Positions 1 to 8,876 of a stretch of DNA of 64,000 nt are shown here, piece after piece. Source of the DNA: Alphaproteobacteria bacterium (GTDB lineage Bacteria > Myxococcota_A > UBA796 > CAJQPC01). The translations under genes were made by a program, and so were the position numbers. Within the stretch, counting starts at the first letter, position 1; every line of letters starts with the position of its first letter. The notes under the pieces were generated by a model, which saw only the letters and a program-made list of their open reading frames with translations, ran no database searches and was not told the DNA's origin. Where the stretch lies: NCBI GenBank assembly GCA_020632795.1, contig JACKEV010000010.1:1-64000 (forward strand), in the 5' to 3' direction.

Positions 1-78
1 GTTTCTTCGGTATACCTGTGCCGCGGCGGTCGCCCGCTCCGACGGGAGCGCGGTCCGTCCCCTCACCTCGGAGCCTGC

Positions 79-1836
79 ATGAGCGTCCCCCTGCTGCCCC
101 AGAACGATCCCGCCTCCGACCAGCGGATGATCACGCTTCAGAAGAAGCGCAAGGACTACGCGTGGACCTTCGACAAGTACCCCTACCTGCCCATGCTGGC
201 CAAGGTGCCGAAGTCCGAGGTCGCCCCCAAGGCGTGGTCGGACGTGGTCAACGGGGCCTTCAAGACCGCGCTGGCCAACAACATCCGCTCCAACAAGGAT
301 CTGGGCTCGCTGCGCGGGATCGCTGACCGGGTGGGTGAGCTGGCCGAGTCCCTGGGGGACCTGTTCGACGACCACTCCTTCCGCGAGCTGAGCAACGACC
401 TGCTGTCGCTGATCCTCGCCGGGAACGTCACGGGGCGGGCGTCCAGCATCGAGGACTTCTCCCAGTTCTTCCAGACCATCCCGCTGCCGGCGGTGGCCTC
501 GAAGTACGCCACTGACGCTTACTTCTCCCGCAAGGCCGTGTGCGGGGCCAACCCGGAGAGCCTGGCGCGGGTCAGCGCCCTCAGCGACCGGGTGCCGGTG
601 ACCGACGCGATGCTCCAGCAGGTGAGCCCTGGGGATCGGCTCGACGCCGCGCTGGCCGAGGGGCGGCTGTTCACCGCGGACTACGGCATGCTCCAGGGCC
701 TGGAGCCCAACGCCGTACACGGCCCCAAGCGCTACGTGTACGCGCCCACGGTGCTCTACGTGGTGCCGCCGGGTCAGGGCACCCCCGCCGCCTTCGCGAT
801 CCAGGTGGGGCGCACGCCGGGGGCGGACAACCCGGTGTTCACCCCCGCGGACGGCTGGGGCTGGACGCTGGCCAAGACCCACGCCTCGGTGGCCGACACC
901 ATCGCCGGGGCGCTGTGGTTCCACCACGCCCGCACCCACATCGTCGCCGAGCCCTTCGTGGTGTCCGCCCACCGCCAGCTCGCCCCCAACCACCCGCTGC
1001 TGCGGCTGTTGCTGCCCCACTTCGAGGGCACCCTCTACATCAACGAGCTGGGCTGGAAGACGGTCTTCGCCCCCGACGGCCTGCTGGACTGGTTCACCGG
1101 CGCCACCCGGCCCAGCCTGCGGGACATGGTGGTGCGCTCGGCCCAGGAGTTCCGCTTCGAGGACTCGATCCTGCCCAGGCGCTTCGCCGCCCGCGGGGTA
1201 GACGACGCCAGCGTGCTCTCCGACTTCCCCTACCGGGACGACGCCCTGCTGGTCTACGGCGCCATCCACGACTGGGTCGAGGCGTACATCGGCGTCTACT
1301 ATCCCGATGACGGCGCCATCCTTGCAGACCTTGAGCTGCAAGGTTGGCTGGCCGAGGTCACCGCCCCCGACGCGGGCGGCATCCAGGGCCTGGGCGAGCA
1401 GGGCCGCTTCCGCACCCGCGCCTATCTGGTGGACGTGCTCAGCCAGCTCCTCTACGCCGGCTCGGCGTTGCACGCGGCGATGAACTTCCCGGTCTCCTCG
1501 GAGATGGCCTTCGTGCCCAACAGCCCCTTCGGGGCCTACACCACCCGCCCCACCAGGAAGGACGGCTGGACCGAGGCCGACTTCCTGGCCCTGCTGCCCC
1601 CCCTGGACGCCGCCCAGCGCCAGTTCGACACCGCGTACCTGCTGGGCGAGTCCCGCTTCGGCAAGATCGGCGCCTACACCGAGGGCTGGTTCTCCGACCC
1701 CCGCGTCACCCCCCACGTCGACCGCTTCAAGGCCAACCTGGCCGACATCGAGCTGACCATCGACGAGCGCAACGCCCGCCGCCCGGCCTACATCCACCTC
1801 AAGCCGAGCCGGATCCCGCCGGGGATCAACATCTAG
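79..1836 (+). CDS. lipoxygenase-family protein (one predicted Fe ligand missing)
   Basis: This 585-residue protein matches the catalytic region of lipoxygenases, which add O2 to polyunsaturated fatty acids at a non-haem iron. Visible landmarks are the block around H282 and H287 (HHARTH followed by EPF), the HPLLRLLLPH segment, H465 and N469 in HAAMNF, a PNSP segment and a C-terminal isoleucine, whose carboxylate binds iron in this family. An ungapped alignment with animal 5-lipoxygenase places G277 where the first iron-binding His should be, so oxygenase activity is doubtful. It has no clear signal peptide or PLAT domain, as in bacterial short forms. GGAG lies 6 nt before the ATG. Its stop overlaps the stop of the convergent mbnH. 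Confidence 0.82.
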   Translation: MSVPLLPQNDPASDQRMITLQKKRKDYAWTFDKYPYLPMLAKVPKSEVAPKAWSDVVNGAFKTALANNIRSNKDLGSLRGIADRVGELAESLGDLFDDHSFRELSNDLLSLILAGNVTGRASSIEDFSQFFQTIPLPAVASKYATDAYFSRKAVCGANPESLARVSALSDRVPVTDAMLQQVSPGDRLDAALAEGRLFTADYGMLQGLEPNAVHGPKRYVYAPTVLYVVPPGQGTPAAFAIQVGRTPGADNPVFTPADGWGWTLAKTHASVADTIAGALWFHHARTHIVAEPFVVSAHRQLAPNHPLLRLLLPHFEGTLYINELGWKTVFAPDGLLDWFTGATRPSLRDMVVRSAQEFRFEDSILPRRFAARGVDDASVLSDFPYRDDALLVYGAIHDWVEAYIGVYYPDDGAILADLELQGWLAEVTAPDAGGIQGLGEQGRFRTRAYLVDVLSQLLYAGSALHAAMNFPVSSEMAFVPNSPFGAYTTRPTRKDGWTEADFLALLPPLDAAQRQFDTAYLLGESRFGKIGAYTEGWFSDPRVTPHVDRFKANLADIELTIDERNARRPAYIHLKPSRIPPGINI

Positions 1837-2942
1837 AACGGATCGCTGAACGCCTCATCGGCGAGCATCGCCTCGTCGGTGAGGCTCTCCAAAAAGGCGA
1901 TCAGGTCCGCCCGCTCCTGCTCCGTCAGCTCAAACCCGCTGACGAACGCGCTCTTGTAGGGGCTGTCCGCGCCTACGCCCGCGTAGGGCCCCTCGGTGAG
2001 GGTGCGCCCACCCGCGGCGTAGTGGTCGAGCACGTCGTCGAGGGTCTCGACGCTGCCGTCGTGCATGTAGGGCGCGGTCAGGGCGATGTTCCGCAGGCTG
2101 GGCGCCCGGAAGCGCCCCATGTCCGTGTCCACGTTGGTGAACGCGTACAGGCCCGTGTTGTCCGGCGGGTAGGCCCCCGCGCCGTCGATGTTGTACAGGC
2201 CGTTGTTGTGGAACGGCTTCTCGTCGAAGACCGTGCCCTCGTGGAAGCTGGAGTCGCTCAGGTTGAAGCCCCCGTGGCAGTGGAAGCACTCCAGTCGCTC
2301 CCCGAAGAAGAGGTCCAGGCCCCGCAGCGCCGAGTCGCTGAGCGCATCCAAATCGCCCTCGTAGCGCAGCCGGTCGTAGGGGGAGCCCGCCGAGACCAGC
2401 GACCGCTCGAAGCTGGCGATGCCCTTGAGGGCGTTCTCCAGGGTGATCGGGTCGGCGGTGTCGGGGAACGCCTCGTCGAAGAGGTCGACGTAGAGCGGCT
2501 CAGCGGCCAGGCGCTCCAGCAGCAGCTCCTCCTGGCCGGCCATGCCCAGCTCCACGGGGTGCTCCCCGAACAGGGGCACCAGCGCCTGGTCCTCCAGCAC
2601 CCGCACGGTGGGGTTGGCCCAGGTGAGCGTCGCGTTGTAGGCCACGTTCACCAGGCTCATCGCACCCCGGGGGTGCAGCTCCCCGGTGGAGCCCTCGGCC
2701 TGCCCCAGCCCGTCGGTCCAGGCCAGCTCCTGGAGGTGGCAGCCCCCGCAGGACTGCGTCTCGTTCTCGGAGAGCCGGGGGTCGTAGAACAGGTGGCGGC
2801 CCAGCTCGACCTTGGCCCGGGTCATCGGGTTGTCCTCAGGCACGTCGGGCAGGGGGAAGTTCGGGGGCAGGTCCCAGTCCCAGGACTGGGGGTCCGCCCC
2901 GTCGTTGCAGCCGAGCAAGGCCAGCAGAGCGAGGAACCGCAT
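1833..2942 (-). CDS. mbnH: MbnH-type di-haem cytochrome c peroxidase-like lipoprotein
   Basis: A 369-residue secreted di-haem protein of the cytochrome c peroxidase/MauG superfamily. It starts with a lipoprotein signal (MRFLALLALLGC). Its two haem sites are C65-G-G-C68-H69 and C219-F-H-C222-H223. In the known MbnH/MbnP pair, MbnH oxidises a tryptophan of MbnP to kynurenine, which helps form a copper site; the adjacent MbnP gene makes that assignment likely here. The chosen ATG at 2942 gives the lipobox, while longer reading of the frame runs into mbnP. It is the last gene of a minus-strand operon, 4 bp after mbnP. Confidence 0.85.
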   Translation of the reverse strand: MRFLALLALLGCNDGADPQSWDWDLPPNFPLPDVPEDNPMTRAKVELGRHLFYDPRLSENETQSCGGCHLQELAWTDGLGQAEGSTGELHPRGAMSLVNVAYNATLTWANPTVRVLEDQALVPLFGEHPVELGMAGQEELLLERLAAEPLYVDLFDEAFPDTADPITLENALKGIASFERSLVSAGSPYDRLRYEGDLDALSDSALRGLDLFFGERLECFHCHGGFNLSDSSFHEGTVFDEKPFHNNGLYNIDGAGAYPPDNTGLYAFTNVDTDMGRFRAPSLRNIALTAPYMHDGSVETLDDVLDHYAAGGRTLTEGPYAGVGADSPYKSAFVSGFELTEQERADLIAFLESLTDEAMLADEAFSDPF

Positions 2943-2946
2943 CGCC

Positions 2947-3789
2947 TCACTCCGCCGAGAAAAGCACCTGGGGACCCCCGGAGAGGCCGAACGCCCCCAG
3001 CACCGGGCCACACTCGGGATCGGAGAGCCCGGACATGCAGCCCTGGGCCCCGCCGCCGTCGGCGTCCACGTCCGAGCCGGCCAGCAGCGCGCCGAAGTCC
3101 GCGACGACGACCTGGGTGTCCACGTCCATGTCCAGCGCCACCTCGACCCGGTTGGGCTCGGTGCAGTCGGTGACCGTGCCATCGGGGTCCGCGGTGCAGC
3201 CGGTGCTGCCCAGGTGCACGAACCAGCCCTCCGGCAGGCCCGCCGTGGAGAGGTCCATCCGCAGGAACTTGTAGCCGGACTGCCAGCTCCAGAACATCGT
3301 GCTCAGGTTGAGGGGGGTGTCGGCGACGGCGGCGTCGGCGTGGTTCAGGCCGAAGGGCACGCCCAGGGTGAAGCGCAGGCCGGTGTAGTCCCCCGCCGGG
3401 GCCACGCCGGTCACCGTGTCGTTGGTCGGGCTGGTGCCGTTGCCGCACAGGCCGGTGGCATCCTCGAAGTCCAGCAGCGCGACCGTGCCGTTCTGCCAGA
3501 GATCGTCGTCGTCCAGCGTGACCGGCACCTCGGCCCCGGCGCTGTCCACCAGCCGCAGGTCGTGCACGTAGAAGCGCAGATCCTGGAGGCTGATGGTGCT
3601 GCCGGTGGTGCCCACGCCGGGGATCTCCTGGCCGCAGGCCGCCGGGGTGGCGCCGAAGCGCGCCGCGAAGGTGACCGCGACGTCCTGCTCGGTGGCGCCC
3701 GAGTCGTCAGAGTGGCTGGAGTCGTCGGTGGCGTCCTTGTCGGCGCAGGCGCCGAGGCCGATCAAGGCGATGAGGGTGAGGTTGCGCAT
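2947..3789 (-). CDS. mbnP: MbnP-family metal-binding lipoprotein
   Basis: A 280-residue lipoprotein (signal MRNLTLIALIGLGAC, then an acidic linker) matching the MbnP 'metallo-mystery pair' family. Family marks are the LRFYVHDLRLV segment, a MFWSWQSGYKFLRMDL segment containing the conserved tryptophan region, and paired cysteines in AACGQ, GLCGNG, STGC/TDC and QGC/PEC. In studied members the MbnH partner converts one tryptophan to kynurenine and the protein binds copper. It is placed directly before mbnH and behind an outer-membrane protein gene. GGAGGA precedes the start. The metal bound by this member is inferred. Confidence 0.85.
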   Translation of the reverse strand: MRNLTLIALIGLGACADKDATDDSSHSDDSGATEQDVAVTFAARFGATPAACGQEIPGVGTTGSTISLQDLRFYVHDLRLVDSAGAEVPVTLDDDDLWQNGTVALLDFEDATGLCGNGTSPTNDTVTGVAPAGDYTGLRFTLGVPFGLNHADAAVADTPLNLSTMFWSWQSGYKFLRMDLSTAGLPEGWFVHLGSTGCTADPDGTVTDCTEPNRVEVALDMDVDTQVVVADFGALLAGSDVDADGGGAQGCMSGLSDPECGPVLGAFGLSGGPQVLFSAE

Positions 3790-3808
3790 GGTCTCCTCCT
3801 TCCTGGGG

Positions 3809-4609
3809 TCAAGCGGGCGCCCCCAGCCGCGCGGTGAGCCCCAGGCCCACCCGCCAGCCGACGCGGCGGTCGCGGGTCACCGGGAGCGCGCCCGCGGCGT
3901 TGAGCGCCCATCGTCCTCGCGTCAGCCCCACCACGGGGCCGACCGTGACGGGCAGTTGCCCGCCTTCATCGAAGCTCTTGATGAGGTCCACCCGCGCCCC
4001 CGGGCGCAGCGCCCCCCAGGCCGCGTCGCGGGTGACCCCCAGCTCGGCGCGGGCCAGCAGCTCCTGCGCGTCGTGGGGGTTGACCTCCACGCCGATACCG
4101 TGGCGGTGGGCCTCGGCGCCGACGGCCTGCCCCCAGGCCACCTGCACGGCGAGGTCCGCCGGGCCCAGCCAGCCCTGGGCGCGGGCGTAGGGCATCACGA
4201 CGAGGTGACGGTCGCCGAGCGCCTCGTCCGAGGCGGTGGGCAGCTCGGCCTGGAGCCCCGCGGCCACCACTGCGGCGCCCTCGCCCAGGGCCCGGCCCAG
4301 GTCCGCGTATAAAATGGTATTTCCGATGCCAATTTGGCGTTCCCCGAGGGAGGACCTTGCGATCAGCGGCGTCGCCCCACCCAGCTTGAGGTGCTTTCCC
4401 GGCGCGACATGGCCGCCCAGGAACAGCTCGCCGTAGCCCCCCGGCCACAGCGGCGCGTCGGTCAGCCGGCTGGTGAGCTTCAGCTCACCGCGCACCTTCG
4501 CCGCGCTGGGGGCGGCGTCCATCGGGCAGTGGTCCAGCCCGCAGCTCGCCCCGGCCACCGAGGGGATGCTCAGCGCGAGGCTCAGGGCGATGTTGCGCAG
4601 CGCGTTCAT
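3809..4609 (-). CDS. predicted outer-membrane protein of the mbnPH operon
   Basis: A 266-residue protein with an N-terminal signal peptide (MNALRNIALSLALSIPSVAGA), then a short SCGLDHCPMD motif and alternating hydrophobic/polar strands typical of a small β-barrel (for example the YGELFLGG and VGWRVGLGLTARLG stretches). Genes of this kind often accompany MbnP/MbnH pairs, so a role in metal passage across the outer membrane is plausible but not shown. The ATG at 4609 was chosen because it begins the signal peptide; the frame is open 15 codons further upstream. It sits 19 bp before mbnP. Confidence 0.6.
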   Translation of the reverse strand: MNALRNIALSLALSIPSVAGASCGLDHCPMDAAPSAAKVRGELKLTSRLTDAPLWPGGYGELFLGGHVAPGKHLKLGGATPLIARSSLGERQIGIGNTILYADLGRALGEGAAVVAAGLQAELPTASDEALGDRHLVVMPYARAQGWLGPADLAVQVAWGQAVGAEAHRHGIGVEVNPHDAQELLARAELGVTRDAAWGALRPGARVDLIKSFDEGGQLPVTVGPVVGLTRGRWALNAAGALPVTRDRRVGWRVGLGLTARLGAPA

Positions 4610-4663
4610 CGCCCCGGAATCTACGCGCCCCCCCCAGCCCTGTCGCTGTGGCAAGTTGTCGCG

Positions 4664-5206
4664 CTACCAGGGCGCGACCAGATCCAGGCGCAGGCCCCCG
4701 CCCTCGAACGCCACCAACCCGACGTCCTTTCCGAAGGCGTAGGTCCCCGTCAGCGCCACGCCGGTGCACTCCGCGACCACGCCCTCCCGGAACACCCCGT
4801 AGAAGGTCTCGATCTCCTGGAGGGTCTCGATGCGGCAGGTCCAGCCGCCCTGGCCCACCTCGTCGCCGCCGCTGCTGTCCCGCTCCAGCACGGGGTAGTC
4901 GCCGCTGCCCGTCAGCGCCCCCAGCTCCCAGTCGACCAGCGCGAGGCCGTCGCTGTCGTCCCAGGTCAGCCGCCCCTCCACCTCGCCGTCGGTCCACCGG
5001 GCCCCGCGCCGCAGCTCCACCTCACCGTCGCCGACGTGCCGGGCGTGCAGCAGCTCGGCCTCGTCGGGGTCGGCGTCCTCGCCGTCGTCCCGGTAGGTCC
5101 AGGCCTGGCCCTCGGTGAGCGCGTACCAGGCCTCCAGATCGCGGGTGTTGTTGTTGCGCCCGCCCTCACCGACGCCGCAGCCCAGCACCAGCAGCCAGCC
5201 GATCAC
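4664..5206 (-). CDS. small lipoprotein of unknown function
   Basis: A 180-residue protein whose GTG start overlaps the stop of the upstream PD40 gene (GTGA, 4 bp), which fixes the start. The first residues, MIGWLLVLGC, are a lipoprotein signal, followed by an NNN stretch. The remainder is acidic, β-rich and contains AWTYRDDGED and WTCRIETLQEIETFYGVFREG, reminiscent of small secreted proteins with one repeated β-sandwich. No family was recognised. Co-transcription with the MbnP/H genes suggests a role in the same envelope process. Confidence 0.6.
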   Translation of the reverse strand: MIGWLLVLGCGVGEGGRNNNTRDLEAWYALTEGQAWTYRDDGEDADPDEAELLHARHVGDGEVELRRGARWTDGEVEGRLTWDDSDGLALVDWELGALTGSGDYPVLERDSSGGDEVGQGGWTCRIETLQEIETFYGVFREGVVAECTGVALTGTYAFGKDVGLVAFEGGGLRLDLVAPW

Positions 5207-6873
5207 AGCTTCCACCAGTACGGCAGGTGGTTGTCCGCGTCGGTGCGCTGGCCGGGCAGCCAGAACGGCGCGCTGGAGGGGTCCTGCCCCGCCGAGGCCG
5301 CCTCGGTGTCGATGGCGGTCACCCAGATCTGCGGCTCGTCGCGGTCGTCGATGGCGTAGTCCCGCAGCGAGCTGTAGGCCAGCCACAGCACGTCGTCGTC
5401 GGGCAGCGGGCCCCAGCGCGGGTAGCTGTTCTGGAGCCCCGTGCCCTCGCCGTTGGCGTTGCTCAGGCGGATGTTGAGGTCGCCCTCGGGGTTGACCAGG
5501 TACAGCTCGGCGTCCCGCGAGGCGTAGCCCCGCCCGATGGTGCGGTTGTAGGCGATCCACGCCCCATCCGGGGACCACGCCGGGTAGTAGTAGTTGTAGA
5601 CCGGGTCGCCGGGCACCACCACCTGGGGGTCGCCCAGGTCCCCGTCGTTCCACGGCAGGATGACGATCTCACCGCCCCGGAAGAAGAACTCGTTCTCCCA
5701 CTCCCGCACGATCCGCACCGCGACCACGGACTCACCGTCGGGAGAGAAGTCCGGCTGGCTGTAGGGATCCGGGAAGCTGTAGGTGCGCAGCCGCTCCCCG
5801 GTCTCCATCGAGTAGAGCGAGAAGACGCCCTCGTTGGTCGCCAGCAGGTACCGCCCGTCAGGGGAGACCGTCTTGAACGTGATGCGCCGGTCGTCGGAGT
5901 GGGCCACCCGCACGAAGGGGTTGTCGGGGTTGCCCACGTCCAGGATGGAGAACATGCCGCTGATGCCGTCGTGGCTGATCACCATCTCGTCGGTGATCTC
6001 GCTGACGACGTGGCAGCCGTAGCAGGAGTCGTCGGGGAAGTCGCCCCAGAACACCTCGGCCTGGTCCGAGCCGAACGGGATGCGCATGATGCCGCGCACG
6101 GCGGTGGACCAGTAGAGCACGCTGCCCCGGGCGTCCAGGCGGTTCACCGTCAGGGTGATGGGCGGGCCCTCGACCACGTCGGTGAGCGCGCTGCCGCTCC
6201 AGGTGCCCGAGGCGACCGTGACCTCGACCTCGCCGTTGCGGTTGGCCGCCGAGATCTGCTCCCACAGCGCGGCGGTGGCGAACCAGCTCGTGTCGGTCAG
6301 GGTGAACACCGAGATGTCGGTGATGTCCGAGCGCAGCCGCAGGCGGTGGGCGTTGGCGCCTGTGGGGGCGTCCCACAGGAACCCCAGGCCCTCGAGGTTG
6401 CGGGGCACCCGCACGCCGTCGCTGGGGTAGAGCAGCGCGGGGCTCGCACCGGTGGTGGGGCTGGCCGCGTCGAAGGCCGCGACGAGCCCCGCGTCGGCTC
6501 CGTCGGCGACCACGTCCTCGGTGTAGACCACCCGCACCTCGGCGGTGGCCTCGATGCCCAGGTGGGCGGCGGTGACCAGGGTGACCCCGCCGTTGGTGTC
6601 CACCGAGGTGAAGACGCCGTCGGCGTCGATCTCCCCGGCGGAGAGGTTGGAGCTGCTCCAGGCCACCAGATCGATCTCGGCCTCGACGCCGCTCTCGAAG
6701 GTCGCGATCGCCGCGAAGTCGACCTCCACGGGATCGCCGGTGGTCACCTCGGCTTCGACCGCGTCGGGCTCCAGCCGCAGGGCGACCACGTCACCGTCGA
6801 GGTTCTCGACCACGCCGTTGTCGGTGCCGCTGCCGGTGCAGGCCGCGCCCGCCAGGATCAGGAGGATGCTCAC
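5203..6873 (-). CDS. PD40 β-propeller lipoprotein with a CxxCH motif
   Basis: A 556-residue lipoprotein (signal SILLILAGAAC). Residues about 30-115 look like an immunoglobulin-like (Big) domain. Residues about 320-556 hold TolB-type PD40 repeats (VSPDGRYLLATN, FSPDGESVVAV, WSPDGAWIAYN, DAELYLVN). Between them lies C284-Y-G-C287-H288, a c-type haem attachment motif, which is unusual in a propeller. Both ends overlap neighbouring genes by 4 bp (GTGA), which fixes start and stop. Similar CxxCH-propellers could pass electrons to or from MbnH, but that is inference. Confidence 0.7.
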   Translation of the reverse strand: MSILLILAGAACTGSGTDNGVVENLDGDVVALRLEPDAVEAEVTTGDPVEVDFAAIATFESGVEAEIDLVAWSSSNLSAGEIDADGVFTSVDTNGGVTLVTAAHLGIEATAEVRVVYTEDVVADGADAGLVAAFDAASPTTGASPALLYPSDGVRVPRNLEGLGFLWDAPTGANAHRLRLRSDITDISVFTLTDTSWFATAALWEQISAANRNGEVEVTVASGTWSGSALTDVVEGPPITLTVNRLDARGSVLYWSTAVRGIMRIPFGSDQAEVFWGDFPDDSCYGCHVVSEITDEMVISHDGISGMFSILDVGNPDNPFVRVAHSDDRRITFKTVSPDGRYLLATNEGVFSLYSMETGERLRTYSFPDPYSQPDFSPDGESVVAVRIVREWENEFFFRGGEIVILPWNDGDLGDPQVVVPGDPVYNYYYPAWSPDGAWIAYNRTIGRGYASRDAELYLVNPEGDLNIRLSNANGEGTGLQNSYPRWGPLPDDDVLWLAYSSLRDYAIDDRDEPQIWVTAIDTEAASAGQDPSSAPFWLPGQRTDADNHLPYWWKL

Positions 6874-7802
6874 AGCCCGGTGTCCTCCAGCGAGCCCGTG
6901 CCCGCCCACTCGTAGTAGCGCGCGGTCAGCTCGCTGCCGGGCGGGGGCACCGCGTAGCCGTCCAGCACCAGCATGTTGTAGCCGGCGTCGTAGGTCCAGC
7001 CGTGGCGCTCGCGGGGATGGATGATGACGCCGTCGACCGCGACCTCCATCGAGGACAGCTCGGGCAGGGCCCGCAGCGCGAAGCGGTTCTCCATGCCCAG
7101 CACCTTGAGGGCCACCCGGCGCAGCATGCCGTCGTAGTCCGCCGCGCAGATCGACTCCCGCAGGCCGCCGGTGAGGGCCTGGGCCTCGACGTAGCGCGCG
7201 CCCGGGTCGGCGGCGGCCAGCAGCGACGCGCAGCCCTCGGGCAGGTCACCGACGATGGCGTTCACCCCCAGCGCGGCGTCCGGCCGCAGGGCCTGGAGCG
7301 CGTCGACGAACGCGGCGGCGTCCAGGTCGGAGTGGTCGTCCTCGTCGGTGAAGAAGACGACCTCCATGTCCGCCTCGGGCCGCCCGAAGCCGCCCTGGGC
7401 GGGGTCGAAGGCGGCCAGCGCGGCGTCGAAGCCCCGCTCGTCCCGGCTCCCCTCCCCGCCCAACACGGTCAGCTCGGCGAAGCGGTCGGACAACAGAGGG
7501 GTGTCCGGGTCCAGCTCCTGGCCCATGATCTGCCCGGCCGCCTCGCCGTCCATGTCGGTGGTGACGATGCCCAGGCGGAAGTCGACCGCGACGGTGGACA
7601 GGTAGCTGACGAAGCTGACCGCGTGGGCGGCGAGCTGGACCTGCTCCTCGTACATCGAGGCGGAGTCGTCGATGACCCAGAGCACATCCACGCCCTGCTC
7701 GCGGGAGGGCTGGACCCAGCTCTCCTGCTCGACGTGGCGGGTCACGCCGTAGTCGACGCAGCCCGTGAGGAGCAGCGCTGGAAGCAGTCCTGGCTTCGTC
7801 AT
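6870..7802 (-). CDS. von Willebrand factor A domain lipoprotein
   Basis: A 310-residue lipoprotein: signal MTKPGLLPALLLTGC, then a VWA domain beginning VDVLWVIDDSASM, whose D-x-S-x-S is the metal-ion-dependent adhesion site. The domain spans roughly residues 40-230, with FRLGIVTTD and VVFFTDEDDHS strands. The C-terminus has a short β-rich extension. AGGA stands 5 nt before the chosen ATG; an alternative ATG lies 6 nt upstream. It is the first gene of the operon running to mbnH, and probably mediates protein contact at the cell surface. Confidence 0.75.
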   Translation of the reverse strand: MTKPGLLPALLLTGCVDYGVTRHVEQESWVQPSREQGVDVLWVIDDSASMYEEQVQLAAHAVSFVSYLSTVAVDFRLGIVTTDMDGEAAGQIMGQELDPDTPLLSDRFAELTVLGGEGSRDERGFDAALAAFDPAQGGFGRPEADMEVVFFTDEDDHSDLDAAAFVDALQALRPDAALGVNAIVGDLPEGCASLLAAADPGARYVEAQALTGGLRESICAADYDGMLRRVALKVLGMENRFALRALPELSSMEVAVDGVIIHPRERHGWTYDAGYNMLVLDGYAVPPPGSELTARYYEWAGTGSLEDTGL

Positions 7803-7878
7803 CGACATCCTGCGCACGGCGGGAAATGTACCACGCCGCGCGCAGGCCCAGACCACCCGAAAGCGACCGCCAGCAGGC

Positions 7879-8688
7879 TCAGCCGGCGTCGGCCTTGTGG
7901 ATGACGATCTGGTCGAACGGGATCTCGATGCCGGCGGCGTCCAGCTCCTCGTAGATGGCCACCCGGCCGTTGTGGGTGGCGGCGAAGTAGTCCTCGGGCT
8001 TCATGTAGATGTGGAGGAGCAGGTCCAGGGAGCTGGCCCCGAAGTTCACGAAGGCCACCCCCGGGCCGGGCTCAGCCACCACCTTCTCGGCCCGGCGGCC
8101 GGCCTTGAGCAGGGCCTCGGTCGCCTTGCCCAGGTCGGTGCCGTAGGCCACGCCGATGGCCAGGGACTCACGCCGCACGCCCATCATGGAGTAGTTCTTG
8201 ATGTTCCCGCCCAGGACCGCGCTGTTGGGCACGATGATGGTGGTGTTGGCGGGGGTCTCCAGGGTCGTCACGAAGATGCCGATGTCCTTGACCTGGCCCT
8301 CCTCGCCCGCGATCTCGACGATGTCGTCCAGCCGGATCGGCTTGAAGAAGAGGATCAGCACGCCGCTGGCGAAGTTCGCCAGGCTGCCCTGCAGGGCCAG
8401 GCCCACCGCCAGGCCGGCCGAGCCCAGCACCACCGAGAGGCTGGTCGTCTCGATGCCCACGGTCTGGAGCGCCGCGATGACCGTCGCGATCAGCACCAGA
8501 TACCGCGCGATGGAGCCGAGGAAGCGGGCCAGGGCCTCCTCCACGTCGCCGCGCTTGAGGGAGCGGTAGAGCAGGCCTTCGGCCCACTTCGCGCCCATCC
8601 AGCCGATGAAGAAGATGGCGATGGCGCCCGCGATGCCCTGGATCATGGGCAGATAGGGCTGAAAGGTCTCCGGAATCTCAGGAGGCAT
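7879..8688 (-). CDS. MscS-family small mechanosensitive channel
   Basis: A 269-residue membrane channel. Transmembrane helices lie near residues 13-32 and 55-75. The pore-lining TM3 region follows, with GSAGLAVGLALQGSLANFASG, and then the β-domain signature ILFFKPIRLDDIVEI and VPNSAVLGGNIKNYS. These are the classic MscS landmarks, and the length matches short MscS proteins. The channel releases solutes on hypo-osmotic shock. GGAGAG lies 8 nt upstream of the ATG. It is transcribed alone; the 188 bp to the divergent argC holds the promoters. Confidence 0.9.
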   Translation of the reverse strand: MPPEIPETFQPYLPMIQGIAGAIAIFFIGWMGAKWAEGLLYRSLKRGDVEEALARFLGSIARYLVLIATVIAALQTVGIETTSLSVVLGSAGLAVGLALQGSLANFASGVLILFFKPIRLDDIVEIAGEEGQVKDIGIFVTTLETPANTTIIVPNSAVLGGNIKNYSMMGVRRESLAIGVAYGTDLGKATEALLKAGRRAEKVVAEPGPGVAFVNFGASSLDLLLHIYMKPEDYFAATHNGRVAIYEELDAAGIEIPFDQIVIHKADAG

Positions 8689-8876
8689 TGAGGTCTCTCC
8701 AGTCAAGAAGTGAGCAGGTTCCCAGGTCTGGCCTGACTTTATCGGACACATCCCCTCGGACCATTGCGACCCTCTTACTGTAAGAGGTGGTGAAAGAGCC
8801 AACCCACCTCAAAAAGCGACTTGCATAAAAATTCACTGCAAGGTATTTCCATGCCTCTCTTTCGCGGGAACCCCTC

